5,781 bases of DNA from the NCBI GenBank assembly GCA_023427285.1, contig JAEZBH010000068.1:1-5781 (forward strand). Reading direction: 5' to 3'. The notes below the pieces were generated by a model. The model was not told where the DNA came from. It did not search any database and saw only the letters and a list, made by a program, of their open reading frames with translations. The DNA comes from Pseudomonadota bacterium (GTDB taxonomy: Bacteria > Pseudomonadota > Alphaproteobacteria > Sphingomonadales > Sphingomonadaceae). Every line of letters begins with the position of its first letter. Within the stretch, counting starts at the first letter, position 1. Shown one piece after another: positions 5,196-5,781 of this stretch. The position numbers and the translations under genes were made by a program.

Positions 5196-5781
5196 ATGTT
5201 GAAGCACGTCACTCTTACCGCGGCGTTTGTTGTTGCCGCCTGCACGTCTGCGCTGGCCAATCCGGTTGCGCGCACGCACACAACCGTTGAACTGGTCTCA
5301 GAGGCTGCCTCGGTTGCGCCGGGCAAGCCGCTGACGCTGGCGCTGACCATGACGCCGCAGCCCAAGTGGCACACCTACTGGAAGAACCCAGGCGACAGCG
5401 GCATGGAGACCACGGTGACGTGGGATCTCCCCAAGGGCTTTTCGGCCAGCGCGCTTGAGTATCCAACGCCCATTCGCCTGCCGTTCGGGGGCGAGTTGCT
5501 GAACTTCGCCTACGAGGGGGCCTCGACCCTGCTCGTCACGCTGACGCCTCCGGCAGACCTGACGCCGGGCAGCACCGTGCCGCTCACCGCCAAGGCGGCG
5601 TGGCTGGTGTGCGACGACCAGCAGTGCGTGCCGGAAGATGCTGAACTGAAGCTCACCCTGCCCGTGGGCGACGGCGCGGCTGACCCTGCCAAGCGCGACC
5701 TGTTCGCTGCCGCCCGCGCCGCCATGCCGACGCCGGTGGACTGGCCGGTCAAGTTCACCACCTCTGACGACCGCTTTACGC
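5196..5781 (+). CDS. DsbD/ScsB-type thiol:disulfide interchange protein, N-terminal domain (3' end outside window)
   Basis: DsbD-family proteins carry electrons from cytoplasmic thioredoxin across the inner membrane to periplasmic partners. The 195 codons seen encode a signal sequence and the periplasmic N-terminal domain of the DsbC/DsbD-N-like type; the membrane core and any C-terminal thioredoxin domain would lie past the right edge. The signal peptide is residues 1-21, with a likely cleavage at SALA-N. VAAC (13-16) also fits a lipobox, so a lipoprotein is possible. Family features are PKWHTYWKNPGDSG (56-69), YPTPIRLPFGG and AWLVCDDQQCVPE, in which Cys139 and Cys144 are the likely redox pair. 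An in-frame TAA at 5145-5147 leaves ATG 5196 as the only usual start codon; there is no clear Shine-Dalgarno. The wording resembles ScsB-like more than E. coli DsbD, but the missing half is needed to decide. Confidence 0.82.
   Translation, partial: MLKHVTLTAAFVVAACTSALANPVARTHTTVELVSEAASVAPGKPLTLALTMTPQPKWHTYWKNPGDSGMETTVTWDLPKGFSASALEYPTPIRLPFGGELLNFAYEGASTLLVTLTPPADLTPGSTVPLTAKAAWLVCDDQQCVPEDAELKLTLPVGDGAADPAKRDLFAAARAAMPTPVDWPVKFTTSDDRFT

Noticed and set aside
1..5781. Mobile element, CRISPR array, toxin-antitoxin or defence system, tRNA or rRNA gene
   Set aside because: I saw no transposase, integrase, spaced repeats, small paired toxin-like genes or tRNA-like folds; all coding space is explained by conserved chromosomal genes.

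Overview
This 5.8 kb window reads as a conserved chromosomal segment of a GC-rich alphaproteobacterium. The evidence is high G+C with strong third-position bias, a COX15-type heme A synthase, an rpsI product of about 160 residues with an N-terminal extension, and a Fur-family regulator resembling Zur. I cannot fix the genus. No phage, transposon, CRISPR array or RNA gene is visible, and I see no strong candidate for an undescribed system. The most interesting signals are regulatory.

Left part, minus strand (1-1838): an MscS-type mechanosensitive channel gene cut by the left edge (starts at 706), then a likely two-gene unit read right to left, a MerC-domain membrane protein (1838-1398) followed by zur (1330-833). 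The Zur protein has an unusual His-rich N-terminus. Upstream of the MerC gene, a Zur-box-like imperfect palindrome (1864-1878) overlaps a plausible -10 element, which suggests a Zur-repressed, self-regulating metal-homeostasis unit.

Middle, plus strand (2041-3872): ctaA (heme A synthase), cutA (CutA1 divalent-cation tolerance protein) and a DUF2237 gene sit 22 and 13 bp apart, each with a Shine-Dalgarno sequence, and look like one operon. The 149-bp gap that follows holds a perfect 8-bp inverted repeat, a good -35 with a weak -10, and a GC-rich hairpin in the predicted rplM leader.

Right part, plus strand (4022-5781): rplM and rpsI overlap by one base (TAATG) and end at a strong intrinsic terminator with a UUCG loop. 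Next comes the N-terminal half of an exported DsbD/ScsB-type thiol:disulfide protein, cut by the right edge. It lacks a Shine-Dalgarno sequence and may be translated from a leaderless mRNA.

Several genes share a metal, redox or envelope theme (zinc sensing, MerC metal uptake, heme A, CutA, periplasmic disulfide handling). Apart from the MerC-zur pair, this is probably ordinary conserved gene order rather than one system.
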